Origin: Streptomyces sp. ERV7
GTDB lineage: Bacteria; Actinomycetota; Actinomycetes; Streptomycetales; Streptomycetaceae
Assembly (NCBI RefSeq): GCF_001653515.1
Contig: NZ_LYOY01000040.1
Span: 930,001 to 994,000, forward strand
DNA: 64,000 bases
Direction: 5' to 3'
Every line of letters starts with the position of its first letter. Positions within the stretch are counted from its first letter, which is position 1. Shown piece after piece: positions 1-7,324 of this stretch. Below the pieces are notes generated by a model. The model was not told where the DNA came from, did not search any database, and saw only the letters and a program-made list of their open reading frames with translations. The position numbers were made by a program, and so were the translations under genes.

Positions 1-111
1 GTGCGCCCCCAAAACGGCAGGTCGTGGTAGGGCGAAGTGGTTTCGCGCGGTGCGGGCCGGGAAGGCGCCGGGGACGGGCGGGGGCCGACGGCACAGAGAG
101 GTACCGGACGC

Positions 112-486
112 GTGACGCTGATCGTGAACGAGGCCGAGCAGGGCGGATGGGCCGTGGTGCGCGTCCGCGGGGAACTGGACCTGGTGACCGCGCCGCAGGT
201 CAGGCGGGTGGTCCACGACGCGGTGGCGGCGGGTCGGCACGATCTGGTGCTCGATCTGTCCGGGGTGCTGTTCTGCGACTCCAGCGGCGTGGGCGTACTG
301 ATCGCCAGTCGCCGCCTCATCCGCTCCTGCCGGGGCAGGCTCCGCCTGATCCTCCCGGCCCGGGGCGCGGTGGAGGGCTCACATGTGAACCGCGTCCTGG
401 CGGCCCTCGGAGTACGCCGCCTGTTCGACGTCTACGGGGACGTGGCGACAGCGGCCCGCGAGGACGAGCAACCCCTGTCGGCCTAG
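112..486 (+). CDS. STAS-domain anti-sigma factor antagonist
   Basis: A 124-residue single-domain STAS protein of the SpoIIAA/RsbV type, expected to bind an anti-sigma factor in the cytoplasm and release a sigma factor. The body shows the family order: a VRGELDLVTAPQVR strand-turn, then LVLDLSGVLFCDSSGVGVL, where the serine of DSSG is the usual phosphorylation site. The GTG at 112 is preferred because an AGAGAGG ribosome site lies just upstream and the product then begins at the domain; an upstream GTG at 37 would only add low-complexity residues. It stands alone, with no anti-sigma kinase beside it, so the partner must be elsewhere. The STAS call is firm; the partner is unknown. Confidence 0.85.
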   Translation: MTLIVNEAEQGGWAVVRVRGELDLVTAPQVRRVVHDAVAAGRHDLVLDLSGVLFCDSSGVGVLIASRRLIRSCRGRLRLILPARGAVEGSHVNRVLAALGVRRLFDVYGDVATAAREDEQPLSA

Positions 487-500
487 CCGTCCGAGACCGA

Positions 501-584
501 GGGGTGCGGGGAACGGTGCGAGCAACCCACCACCGGCCCGCAGACGGACCCCGGGCCAAAGGGGCCGCGGGGAACCGCGCGACC
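501..584. repeat. Two GC-rich intergenic repeat copies
   Basis: Between the STAS gene and the convergent CoA ligase lie two copies (501-528 and 560-584) of a short element of the form GGGGNGCGGGGAACNGNGCGA followed by CAACC or CCGGC. The same element recurs at 5899-5926 and four times at 17926-18176. It sits only between genes here. Its function is not known to me; it may act as a structured transcript end. Confidence 0.6.
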
Positions 585-610
585 GGCCCACCACGGCCCG
601 CAGACGAAAC

Positions 611-2119
611 TCAGCCCCCGCCACCCCCGAACCTCTCCCGCAACTGATACTTCAGCACCTTCCGCAACGCGTCATTGCGCGGCAACGCGGCCACCACCTC
701 CAGCCGCTCCGGCAGCTTGTGCACGGACAGCCCCTGCGCCCGCAGGTACGAGGTGACCGAGGGCAGGGTCAACTCATCGGCCCCCGGCGGCTGTTCGACC
801 ACCGCGCACACCAACTCCCCCCGTGACACATCCGGCAGCCCGATGACCGCCACATCCCCGACGGCCGGATGCGCGGCCAGCAGATCCTCGATCTCCTTCG
901 CCGAGATGTTCTCGCCCTTGCGGATGATCACGTCCTTGAGCCGCCCGGTCAGCACCAGATGCCCGCTCGCTGTCACGAACCCCAGATCGCCCGTGCGCAG
1001 GAACCCGTCCGCGTCGAAGGCCTCGGCGCTCTGTACGGGGTCCAGATACCCCTGGCAGACGGCCTCCCCGCGCAGCCGCACCTCGCCGTCCACGATCCGT
1101 ATCTCCATGCCCTCGGGCGGCCGGCCCTCCGTCGTCGCCAGGTTCTCCTCCGTGTCGTCCGGCGAGCCCATCGTGATCATCGGCACCTCGGTCATGCCGT
1201 AGCCGTGGGTGAGCTTCACCCCCATCTCCCGTACGACGGAGCGGTAGACCTCCGGCGGCTTGGGCGCCCCGCCGCCCGCGAGCAGCCGCAGCGAGGGGAT
1301 CACCTTCGCGTCCGGCCGCTTGCGCTGCTCGGCCAGGAACATCGAGTAGAAGGCGGTCGACCCGCCCGCCACCGTGACGCCGTGCTTGCGGTACGCCTCC
1401 AGCGCCTCCGGCAGCGCGAACTGCTCGAACATCACCGCGGGGAAGCCGTACAGGAGCAGCATCACCGTGTAGTCGGGCCCGGCGATATGGGCGTACGGGA
1501 ACGCCATCGAGCCGACGTCGTCCGCCGTCAGGTGCAGCGCGTGCGCCAGACAGGAGCCGCCCGCGATCAGTGAGCGGTCGGTGTGCAGGACGCCCTTGGG
1601 GTCGGAGGTGGTGCCCGAGGTCCAGTAGATCCAGCGGACCGCGGTGCCGTCGGCGGGCGGGGGCGGCAGGACGGCCGGGTCGCCGTCCGGGAGCGTCCCG
1701 TACGCCTCGAAGACGCCCCGCGCCCCGAGGCGGGCCGCCATCGCCCCGTGGTCGTACCCGCGCCACAGTCCCGGCACCGCGAAGAACTCCGCCCCCGACT
1801 CCCGTAGCGCGAAGCCCACTTCGCGGTCGCGGTAGAAGGGGATGACGGGCGACTGGACGGCCCCGATCCGGGCGAGGGCGAAGGAGAGGAGCGCGGTCTC
1901 GATCCTGGTGGGCAGCTGCCAGGCGACCACCGTGCCGGGCCGTACGCCCATGCCGTACAGGCCCGCCGCCACCCGCTCGGCGCGGTCGCGCAGCTCGCCG
2001 AAGGTCAGGACGCGGTCGTCCTGGAGCAGGACGGGCCGGCCGGGGGTGAGGGCGGCGCGCCGGGCGACCAGTTCCCAGAGGGTGTGCGAGGCGCCCAGTG
2101 CGTGTGCGGTGTCGTTCAC
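611..2119 (-). CDS. Acyl-CoA synthetase (AMP-dependent, FadD-like)
   Basis: ANL-superfamily CoA ligase of about 502 residues: ATP plus a carboxylic acid gives the acyl-adenylate, then the CoA thioester. Visible motifs are the P-loop YWTSGTTSDPKG near residue 168, HGYGMTE, the hinge region RTGDLG, GRLKDVIIRKGENIS, and the C-terminal lysine in LRKVLK. The substrate cannot be read; neighbours (acyl-CoA dehydrogenases, thiolase, hydratase) suggest a branched, cyclic or aromatic acid. I prefer GTG 2119, which has GGGGG five bases upstream; an ATG at 2152 is in frame but falls inside the palindromic operator at 2143-2157. It is divergent from the acyl-CoA dehydrogenase operon and each promoter carries a copy of that operator. 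Confidence 0.85.
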   Translation of the reverse strand: MNDTAHALGASHTLWELVARRAALTPGRPVLLQDDRVLTFGELRDRAERVAAGLYGMGVRPGTVVAWQLPTRIETALLSFALARIGAVQSPVIPFYRDREVGFALRESGAEFFAVPGLWRGYDHGAMAARLGARGVFEAYGTLPDGDPAVLPPPPADGTAVRWIYWTSGTTSDPKGVLHTDRSLIAGGSCLAHALHLTADDVGSMAFPYAHIAGPDYTVMLLLYGFPAVMFEQFALPEALEAYRKHGVTVAGGSTAFYSMFLAEQRKRPDAKVIPSLRLLAGGGAPKPPEVYRSVVREMGVKLTHGYGMTEVPMITMGSPDDTEENLATTEGRPPEGMEIRIVDGEVRLRGEAVCQGYLDPVQSAEAFDADGFLRTGDLGFVTASGHLVLTGRLKDVIIRKGENISAKEIEDLLAAHPAVGDVAVIGLPDVSRGELVCAVVEQPPGADELTLPSVTSYLRAQGLSVHKLPERLEVVAALPRNDALRKVLKYQLRERFGGGGG

Positions 2120-2142
2120 TTCGACCCCCAGGAAGCACGTAG

Positions 2143-2157
2143 CTGACGGCATGTCAG
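2143..2157. promoter_or_regulatory. TetR-type operator, copy 1
   Basis: CTGACGGCATGTCAG, an imperfect palindrome lying 24 bases upstream of the CoA ligase GTG. It is one of six related 15-bp sites in this window (2143, 2220, 8504, 8818, 10087, 16590), all at gene starts. Binding by the TetR protein at 9446-10093 is inferred, because that gene's own start carries a copy. Confidence 0.7.
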
Positions 2158-2219
2158 ATCGTGGCAGAGCGTAGGTCGTAGCGGCTTGTCGGTCCAGAGG
2201 CTCAGGGCTAGGCTTATTT

Positions 2220-2234
2220 CTGACGGGTCATCAG
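2220..2234. promoter_or_regulatory. TetR-type operator, copy 2
   Basis: CTGACGGGTCATCAG, 41 bases upstream of the GTG at 2261 that opens the remnant gene and the coupled acyl-CoA dehydrogenase. Same consensus as the other five copies. Together with copy 1 it frames the divergent promoter region of the ligase and dehydrogenase transcripts. Confidence 0.7.
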
Positions 2235-2260
2235 ATAAGTCAGCCGGGCGGAGGCCACGC

Positions 2261-2332
2261 GTGACCGAACTGCCGAGCGTCGTCGGCGTCGACGACCATG
2301 TGAACCCCGCCCTCGACAAGGACCGCTCGTAG
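2261..2332 (+). pseudogene. Remnant of an amidohydrolase (23 codons)
   Basis: GTG 2261 opens a 23-residue frame ending TAG 2330-2332. Its first half, LPSVVGVDDHV, parallels FPRIISVDDHT at the start of the intact amidohydrolase at 16627, which sits behind the same operator. After this metal-binding segment the frame runs straight to NPALDKDRS and a stop. The simplest reading is that about 1.2 kb of an amidohydrolase was lost, leaving head and tail. The stop overlaps the GTG of the next gene (TAGTG), so translation of the remnant may still couple to it. The similarity is only about ten residues, so the call is tentative. Confidence 0.45.
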
Positions 2333-3465
2333 TGGACCTCACGTACAGCGACGAGGAGGAGGGCTTCCGGGCGCGGCTGAGGGAGTGGCTCGCGGCCGTG
2401 CTGCCGGGGCTGCCGCCGAAGCCGGACCCGCTGGACTGGCCGGGGCGGCGCGCGTACGACACCGGCTGGCAGCGCAGGCTGTACGACGCCGGGTACGCGC
2501 AGGTGCACTGGGGCGCGTCCGCCACCCGGCGGCTGATCCTCCTGGAGGAGACCGAGCGCGCCGGAGCCCCCTATGTCGGCGCGAACTTCGTGGGGCTGCT
2601 GCACGCGGGCCCCACCATCGCGGCCGAGGGCACCCGGGAGCAGCGCGCGCGGTGGCTGGAGCCGGTGCTGCGCGGGGACGAGGTGTGGTGCCAGGGGTTC
2701 AGCGAGCCCGACGCGGGCTCGGACCTGGCGGCGCTGCGGACCCGGGCGGTGCACGACGGGGACGCGTACGTGGTGAGCGGCTCCAAGATCTGGACCTCGC
2801 ACGCGGAGGTCGCCGACTGGTGCGAGCTGCTGGTGCGCACCGACCCGGACGCCCCGAAACACCGGGGCATCACCTGGCTGGCGATGCCCATGGACGCGCC
2901 CGGCATCACGGTACGGCCGCTGCGCACCCTCGCCGGGTCGGACGAGTTCGCCCAGCTCTTCCTGGACGAGGTGCGGATCCCGGTCGGCAACCGGGTGGGC
3001 GCCGAGAACGACGGCTGGCGCGTGACCATGGTGACGCTCTCGTACGAGCGCGGCACGGCCTTCGTCGGCGAGGTGGTCGCCTGCCGCCGCGTCCTGGCGG
3101 AGATCGCCCGCGAGGCCCACAAGAACGGCACCTGGGACGATCCCGTGATCCGTCGCCAACTGGGCTCTCTGCGCGCCGAGTTCGGCGCGCTGTGGCGGCT
3201 GATCCAGTGGAATGTCAGCGAGTCGGAGCACACGGGAGGGGTCCCCGGGGTCGGCGGCTCGGTCTTCAAGCTGCGCTACTCGCACGCCCGCCAGGAGCTG
3301 TACGACGCGGCCGCCGCCGTGCTCGGCCCCGACGCCCTCGACCTCGGCCGCGAGTGGACCCTGGACCGGCTCTCCTCGCTCTCGTACACCATCGCCGCCG
3401 GCACCTCGCAGATCCAGCAGAACATCGTCGCCGAGCGGATCCTCGGCCTGCCGAAGGGCCGCTGA
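2332..3465 (+). CDS. Acyl-CoA dehydrogenase
   Basis: Complete 377-residue FAD-dependent acyl-CoA dehydrogenase, catalysing alpha-beta desaturation of an acyl-CoA. It has the helical N-terminal domain, the beta-domain signature CQGFSEPDAGSDLAALRT near residues 122-139, and the C-terminal helical domain ending in SYTIAAGTSQIQQNIVAERI, the usual FAD/tetramer-interface stretch. The GTG start overlaps the stop of the upstream remnant; its own stop (TGA 3463-3465) overlaps the ATG of the next dehydrogenase by one base. So it was the middle gene of a tightly coupled operon driven from the operator at 2220. Substrate unknown. Confidence 0.88.
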   Translation: MDLTYSDEEEGFRARLREWLAAVLPGLPPKPDPLDWPGRRAYDTGWQRRLYDAGYAQVHWGASATRRLILLEETERAGAPYVGANFVGLLHAGPTIAAEGTREQRARWLEPVLRGDEVWCQGFSEPDAGSDLAALRTRAVHDGDAYVVSGSKIWTSHAEVADWCELLVRTDPDAPKHRGITWLAMPMDAPGITVRPLRTLAGSDEFAQLFLDEVRIPVGNRVGAENDGWRVTMVTLSYERGTAFVGEVVACRRVLAEIAREAHKNGTWDDPVIRRQLGSLRAEFGALWRLIQWNVSESEHTGGVPGVGGSVFKLRYSHARQELYDAAAAVLGPDALDLGREWTLDRLSSLSYTIAAGTSQIQQNIVAERILGLPKGR

Positions 3466-3648
3466 TGGACTTCCGACTCACCGACGAACAGCGGGCGTTG
3501 AGGGCGGGCGTACGGGAGCTGCTCGCCCGGCGCTTCGACGCCGCCGCGCTGCGGGCCGCCGTCGACGGGGGAGGGCTCGACCGGGGCCTGTGGCGGGCGC
3601 TCGGCGAGGCCGGGTTCTTCGCCCTGCGGCTGCCGGAGGAGGGCGCTC
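3465..3648 (+). pseudogene. Acyl-CoA dehydrogenase, N-terminal fragment only
   Basis: ATG 3465 begins a second acyl-CoA dehydrogenase (MDFRLTDEQRALRAGVRELL and then the GLWRALGEAGFFALRLPEEG helix pair). The similarity stops abruptly near 3645, after about 60 of the expected 350-plus residues. From there the plus-strand frame only reads antisense through the opposing enoyl-CoA hydratase fragment. Two-gene operons of paired dehydrogenases are normal in these clusters because the enzymes form heteromers, so loss of this partner may also inactivate the upstream intact subunit. Confidence 0.75.
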
Positions 3649-3806
3649 GCCCCGTCGAGCAGCGCGATGATCCGCTCCCGCTGCTCCCAGGTCACGGCGT
3701 TCATGGCCGCGGGCCGGTCCAGCGTGATCCACGCGACCCCGCCGTCGGTGGTGTGGCGCACGGTCTCGGCGGCGGGCCGGGGTTCCCCGGCGGGATCGGC
3801 GCTCAT
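3649..3806 (-). pseudogene. Enoyl-CoA hydratase, N-terminal fragment only
   Basis: Starting at ATG 3806, the minus strand encodes a crotonase N-terminus: VRHTTDGGVAWITLDRPAAM, then NAVTWEQRERIIALLDGASA. It then ends at the same junction (about 3649) where the plus-strand dehydrogenase fragment ends. The oxyanion-hole loop and catalytic glutamates of a roughly 260-residue crotonase are therefore missing. The start overlaps the stop of the upstream acyl-CoA synthetase as ATGA, so the two formed an operon. Confidence 0.75.
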
Positions 3807-5816
3807 GAGCACACCACCAGCGCGTCCAGCGCCACCGCCCCTTGCCCGCGCGGCAGCACCATCAGCGGGTTGATGTCCAGCTCCGCGAGCTCGCCGCCGA
3901 GTTCCAGGGCCATCCGCTGCACCCGCAGCACCACCTCCACCAGCGCGTCCACGTCGACCGGCGGCCCGCCCCGTACGCCCTCCAGGAGCGCCCGGCCGCG
4001 CAGCTCGCCGAGCATGTCGCGGGCCTGCTCCTCGCCGAACGGCGGTACGCGCACGGCCGCGTCGCCCAGGACCTCCACCAGGACGCCGCCCAGACCCACG
4101 GTCACGGTCGGCCCGAAGAGCGCGTCGTGGGTGACGCCGACGACCATCTCCACACCCCGGGCGACCATCTGGCAGACGAGCACGCCGTCCAGCTCGACGC
4201 CCTCGTACCGGGCGATGTCGGTGAGCTCGCGGTAGGCGTCGCGCACTTGGCTGGCGGAGGTCAACCCGACCTTGACCAGGCCGAGTTCGGTCTTGTGGGC
4301 GAGCCGGGTGCCCGAGGCCTTCATCACCACCGGGTAGCCGACCTGGCCCGCCGCCCGTACGGCCGCCGCCGCGCTGGTCACCAGCTGCTCGCGCGGCACC
4401 CGGATGCCGTACGCCCGCAGCAGCTGCTTGGCCGCGTGCTCGCTCAGCTGCCGGCCCGGCCGCATCAGCGCCGCGGCCTTGCGGAACGAGGGCGAGGGCA
4501 CACGCGGCGCCTCGTCGAAGGGCGAGCGGTAGGAGGAGGTGAACCGGTGGTGGGAGAGATAGGCGCGCACGGCGCCTATGCAGTTGGCGAACGTACGGAA
4601 GGTGGCGACCCGGGACGAGCCGAGCAGCGTCTCGCGGTAGGCGGCCTCGGTGCCGACGGGCGAGCCCCACACCACGCACACCTGCTTGTCGGTGTGCTCC
4701 GCCGCCTCCACCAGATCCCGCGCCAGTCTGTCGCTCATCGGCGGGAACGGCCCGGTGATGGGGCAGATCAGAACGCCCACGGAGGGGTCGGCGAGGATCG
4801 CGTCGATGATCTTCCGCCCGCGCCAGTCGCCCACCGGGTGCCCGCCGTTGTCGACCGGGTTGGCCACGTTCAGATACGGCGGTATCCACTCGTGCAGCTC
4901 GGCCTGCTTGGCGTCGGAGAGTGTGGGGAGGGTCAGTCCGGCCGCCGTCGCCAGGTCCGCGAAGTGGGCGCCGGTGCCGCCCGAGATCGAGTAGACGACG
5001 ACCCCGTCGGCCACCGGCGGGCGCGCCCGCGCCAGCAGGGCCGAGGTGTCCTGGAGCTCGTCGAGCCCGTCGACGCGGATCACTCCGTACTGCCGCATCG
5101 CCGCGTCGACCACCTGGTCCGCGCCGGTCAGCTTGCCGGTGTGGGAGGCGGCGGTGCGCGCCCCGGTCTCGGTGCGGCCTACCTTGACCGCCACCACGGG
5201 CACCCGCGCCCGCGCCGCCCGGTCGGCGGCCAGCAGGAAGGAGCGCCCGTCCTTGAGCCCCTCCAGATAGCAGGCGATGGCCCCGACCTCGGGGCGCTCG
5301 GCGAAGTACGAGATGAAGTCGGCGCTCTCCAGATCGGCCTCGTTGCCGGTGGGCGCCCAGTGGGAGAGACGCACTCCCAGTTCCTGGAGGGCGAACAGGG
5401 GGCGGCCCTGGTGACCGGACTGGGTGATCAGGGCGATCGCGGGCCCCTCCAGATCGTCCCGGAAGCGCTCGAAGGCGTTGAGGTTGGTGTTGGGGCCGAG
5501 CAGCCGCACCCCCGAGCGCTTGACGGCGGCGGCGAGGCGCTCCTGGGCGGCCGCGCCGTCCTGGCCGGTCTCGGCGAAGCCGGAGGCGAAGGCGACCGCG
5601 AACTTCACCTTGGCCTCGGCCAGTTCGTCGACCAGCGGAAGCGGGTCGCCGACCAGGAGCACGGCCAGGTCCACCTGCTCGGGCAGGTCCGCGAGGGACG
5701 CGGCACAGGGCAGGCCGAAGACGGAGTCGCGGGTGGGGTGCACCGGGTGGACGCGCGCGCCCACCCGCCCGGCCCAGGCGATCAGCTGGCGGGTGATCCC
5801 CGTGTTGGGGCGGCCC
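3803..5816 (-). pseudogene. NDP-forming acyl-CoA synthetase, 5' truncated
   Basis: About 670 codons of an acetate-CoA ligase (ADP-forming)-like fusion of succinyl-CoA synthetase alpha and beta domains. Seen in order: the CoA-binding and ligase domains (LLGPNTNLNAFERF, ITQSGHQGRPLFAL, the AASHTGKLTGADQVVDAA stretch with the phospho-histidine), then the ATP-grasp part (RAYGIRVPREQLVTSAAAA, VVMKASG, ELDINPL). The first ~25 residues, which should hold the Rossmann start SVAVVGAS, are absent. Readable similarity starts at GRPNTGITRQLIAW (about 5816), and upstream the frame enters a GC-rich repeat. No plausible start codon or ribosome site remains, so it is probably unexpressed. Confidence 0.75.
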
Positions 5817-5898
5817 GGTGGAGTTCCGGGAGGGGGGAGGGGTGGCGGTACCGGTGTTCCGGCCGGAGGATTAGGTCTTTCCCCTGCGGGCCGTGGGT

Positions 5899-5926
5899 GG
5901 TTGCTCGCGCGGTTCCCCGCGCCCCT
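5899..5926. repeat. GC-rich intergenic repeat copy
   Basis: GGTTGCTCGCGCGGTTCCCC followed by GCGCCCCT, the reverse orientation of the element at 501-584 and nearly identical to the copies at 18073-18176. It lies about 80 bases from the truncation point of the acyl-CoA synthetase, so repeat-mediated rearrangement is possible. Confidence 0.6.
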
Positions 5927-5967
5927 CGGGGGTCCTTCGCAGCCCAAGCAGGCCGCCCTCTGGGCCT

Positions 5968-6123
5968 TCACTTCTCCGGGTGCGGGTGGTTCCTGATCTC
6001 CACCGCCGCGTCGTACGCCTTGCCGTGATCCTTGGCCTCGCGCGCCTCGGACAGCTCTGCCGCCGGCGCGGTGCAGACCCCGCACCCGGCTGCGGGGGCG
6101 CAGTAGGGCGAACCGGTGGTCAC
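5968..6123 (-). CDS. Small hypothetical protein (51 aa)
   Basis: GTG 6123 to TGA 5968 encodes a 51-residue peptide beginning VTTGSPYCAPAAGCGVCTAP and ending with a charged stretch (EIRNHPHPEK). It has three cysteines in its first 20 residues. Its start overlaps the broken end of the XRE regulator fragment. In Streptomyces an XRE/DUF5753 gene is usually followed by a small DUF397 gene beginning MTTGSPYW or similar, so this may be a displaced head of such a gene joined to another tail, or an independent small protein. I cannot assign a function. Confidence 0.35.
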   Translation of the reverse strand: MTTGSPYCAPAAGCGVCTAPAAELSEAREAKDHGKAYDAAVEIRNHPHPEK

Positions 6124-6452
6124 CCTCATGGATCACGTGCGATCGCGCCACGCGCGCGGCCGCCGCCTGCGCCGAATCGTCCGGGGTCTCCTGGCACCGG
6201 CTGATCATGGACAGCAACGACACGGCGTACGGCTCGGTCTGGAGCAGTCCCGGAATGACGTCCGAGCAGTAGACGCGAAAGTTACGAGGGGGGCGTCTTG
6301 GCCTTCTCGATCCGCGAGGACTTCGACGCATGCCAGCCCGCGAGCACAGCCAGGTCACGACCGGTCAAGCCCGCGTCCATCCGCAGCTCGCGGAGTCGCG
6401 CGGCGACGCCTTCGCGGGCGGCTTGTGCGCTGGACGACGGGGACGCGGACAT
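6105..6452 (-). pseudogene. XRE/DUF5753 regulator, internally deleted and truncated
   Basis: From ATG 6452 the minus strand encodes an XRE helix-turn-helix (AAREGVAARLRELRMDAGLT then AVLAGWHASKSSRIEKAKTP). It hits TAA at 6282. In another frame directly after it, the middle of the DUF5753 domain appears (NFRVYCSDVIPGLLQTEPYA then RVARSHVIHEGDHRFA), and this ends near 6105. The roughly 50 residues that normally join the HTH to NFRVYCSDVIPG, and the C-terminal half of the domain, are missing. The gene is dead. Such regulators usually pair with a DUF397 protein, which is not intact here. Confidence 0.7.
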
Positions 6453-6576
6453 GAATGGGCTATCCGTAGGGTGGGACGGTCAGATCTTGTATTCGTCGTG
6501 CGGGGTGGCGCGCTGCATGACCATCACGTGTTCCATGCAATTCCGCCAAGGGGACGTGCAACGCCCTGTCTGCGGC

Positions 6577-7236
6577 CTACGGCCAAAGAAGCTCCCGCGC
6601 CCACCCCGAGGCCCCTTCCGCCTCACGCCGATACCGCAACCGCACATGCCGCCGCCGGGCATCCCCCTGGAAGAACTCGACCTCGACGGGGTCGAGGACG
6701 TACAGCGTCCAGCTCGGTACGGGCGTGGCGGGGGCGGCCGCGGCCCGGGCCCAGGCGTCCTCCGACGCCGTCGCGAGCTCGTCCAGGGAACCCAGCACCT
6801 CGCTCTGCCGCCCCACCAGCGCCGCGGCCAGCGCGCCCGTCGACCGGGCGTGCAGATCGGCCTGGGCGGCCTCCGGCCCGGCCGGGGCCACCGCGCCGCG
6901 CACCCGGACCTGGCGCCCCACGGCCGGCCAGTAGAACCCGAGCGCGGCCGACGGGCAGCCGGCGAGCTGGCGTCCCTTCGCGCTGCCGGAGTGCGACCCG
7001 AACGACCAACCGCCCTCATCCGCCCCGTGCAGCATCAACGTCCGTACGTCGGGACGCCCGTCCCCGTCCACCGTCGCGAGCGTCATCGTGTGCGGCTCGG
7101 CCTGCCCGGCGCGCCCGGCGTGCGTCAGCCACTCCTGGAAGAGCGGCACGGGCTCGTCGGGCGCGTCCTCCGGTACGAAGTGCGGCAGCTCGACGTCCCA
7201 GACGCGCAGGGTGTGCAGGTACTCCTGGAATTCCAT
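6577..7236 (-). CDS. Pyridoxamine 5'-phosphate oxidase family protein
   Basis: Intact 219-residue FMN split-barrel protein resembling PdxH, which oxidises pyridoxamine or pyridoxine 5'-phosphate to PLP. Supporting segments: EPHTMTLATVDGDGRPDVRT near residue 46, WSFGSHSGSAKGRQLAG (FMN phosphate-binding S-x-K-G region) near 77, and the C-terminal VEFFQGDARRRHVRLRYRRE, matching the PdxH end motif EFWQG-x-x-x-R-x-H-x-R. Because Streptomyces often carry several paralogues, vitamin B6 synthesis is likely but not certain. It runs on the same strand as the thiolase upstream but is separated by a short gap, and it carries no copy of the TetR operator. Confidence 0.75.
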   Translation of the reverse strand: MEFQEYLHTLRVWDVELPHFVPEDAPDEPVPLFQEWLTHAGRAGQAEPHTMTLATVDGDGRPDVRTLMLHGADEGGWSFGSHSGSAKGRQLAGCPSAALGFYWPAVGRQVRVRGAVAPAGPEAAQADLHARSTGALAAALVGRQSEVLGSLDELATASEDAWARAAAAPATPVPSWTLYVLDPVEVEFFQGDARRRHVRLRYRREAEGASGWARELLWP

Positions 7237-7246
7237 GCGCAGATTG

Positions 7247-7324
7247 TCACCCGCCGCTCGCGCGCCCCCTGCTCGCGAGCCACTCCTCGCGCTTCAGGGC
7301 GTACTCGATGCGCCCCCCGTTCAC
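7247..7324 (-). CDS. Mini-ORF translationally coupled to thiolase
   Basis: A 25-codon frame whose GTG (7324-7322) overlaps the thiolase stop as GTGA and which ends at TGA 7247. It encodes VNGGRIEYALKREEWL plus an Arg/Gly tail. Thiolases of this type are usually followed by an OB-fold/zinc-ribbon partner or another operon gene, so this could be the remaining head of such a gene. It is too short to classify. Confidence 0.25.
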   Translation of the reverse strand: MNGGRIEYALKREEWLASRGRASGG

